From: Bacteroidales bacterium UBA3724
GTDB taxonomy: Bacteria > Bacteroidota > Bacteroidia > Bacteroidales > P3
DNA length: 12,035 nucleotides
Reading direction: 5' to 3'
Assembly: GCA_002371315.1 (NCBI GenBank)
Contig: DFHL01000026.1
Location: 1-12,035, forward strand
Shown here: piece after piece, positions 11,990 through 12,035 of the stretch
Layout: each line of letters begins with the position of its first letter
Numbering within the stretch: the stretch's first letter is position 1
Notes under the pieces: generated by a model
The model's input: only the letters and a program-made list of their open reading frames with translations
Told to the model about the DNA's origin: nothing
Database searches by the model: none
Translations under genes and position numbers: made by a program

Positions 11990-12008
11990 AAAAATGTTTG
12001 TACTTTTG
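11978..12008 (+). promoter_or_regulatory. Full Bacteroidota-type promoter at the right edge
   Basis: TTTG (11978-11981), a 19-base spacer and TACTTTTG (12001-12008) give both the -33 and -7 elements of the primary sigma factor promoter with normal spacing. Transcription would begin near 12014 and run rightward out of the window. Confidence 0.75.
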
Positions 12009-12026
12009 CAACCGATTTCGAGAGAA

Positions 12027-12035
12027 ATGATGGCG
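12027..12035 (+). CDS. Possible start of a downstream gene
   Basis: ATGATGGCG, preceded by AGAGAA, lies about 13 bases after the predicted transcript start of the right-edge promoter. Only three codons are visible, so this may be a gene start with a short leader or simply part of a longer untranslated leader or RNA gene. Confidence 0.25.

Overview
The window looks like a chromosomal piece of a Bacteroidota genome, most probably of the order Bacteroidales. The signs are: a TonB-dependent receptor with an N-terminal carboxypeptidase-regulatory-like domain paired with a DUF4249 lipoprotein; many lipoproteins with short lipoboxes; a DUF3109 protein; an LspA with a long insertion before its last catalytic Asp; and promoters of the Bacteroidota type (TAnnTTTG at -7, with a clean TTTG-N19-TACTTTTG at the right end). 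I cannot name a genus. No tRNA, rRNA, CRISPR array, transposase or phage gene was recognised.

Left third (1-2735, minus strand): a compact operon that reads leftward and runs off the window. Its order is an ECF-like sigma factor, a 98-residue single-span membrane protein, a 163-residue single-span membrane protein (ATGA overlap), a 291-residue lipoprotein with YD-like beta-hairpin repeats, a 40-residue mini-lipoprotein, and a further lipoprotein cut by the window edge. The layout suggests an envelope or surface regulon under its own sigma factor, with the 98-residue protein in the usual anti-sigma position but without a recognised anti-sigma domain. None of the five accessory proteins has a function I can name.

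Middle (2736-6074): a 565-base divergent intergenic region packed with unusual repeats (9-bp G-rich tandem repeat with a quadruplex motif, a 78-bp direct repeat with a terminator-like hairpin, helix-phased CAGGAATT arrays, a 40-bp perfect palindrome). An M16 zinc peptidase follows, then a repeat-filled spacer, then a six-segment voltage-gated-type potassium channel with a C-terminal zinc ribbon, then another CAGGAATT array.

Right half (6075-11878, plus strand): TonB-dependent receptor, DUF4249 lipoprotein, a D-2-hydroxyacid dehydrogenase (ATGA overlap) and a cysteine-rich DUF3109 protein (10-base overlap) form a probable transcription unit. The lipoprotein signal peptidase gene lspA follows with its own -7 element. 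A strong promoter at the right edge serves something that begins at or beyond the window end. Functionally, LspA would process the lipoproteins encoded in the window, and the receptor and DUF4249 protein likely form an outer-membrane uptake pair for an unknown ligand.

The most distinctive property of the window is its short repeats. At least six families (unit lengths 6, 6, 7, 9, 10-11 and 10-11 bp) fill the plus-strand spacers, and one, a 7-bp AGCGGAA repeat, lies inside two unrelated genes, where it encodes a charged heptapeptide linker.
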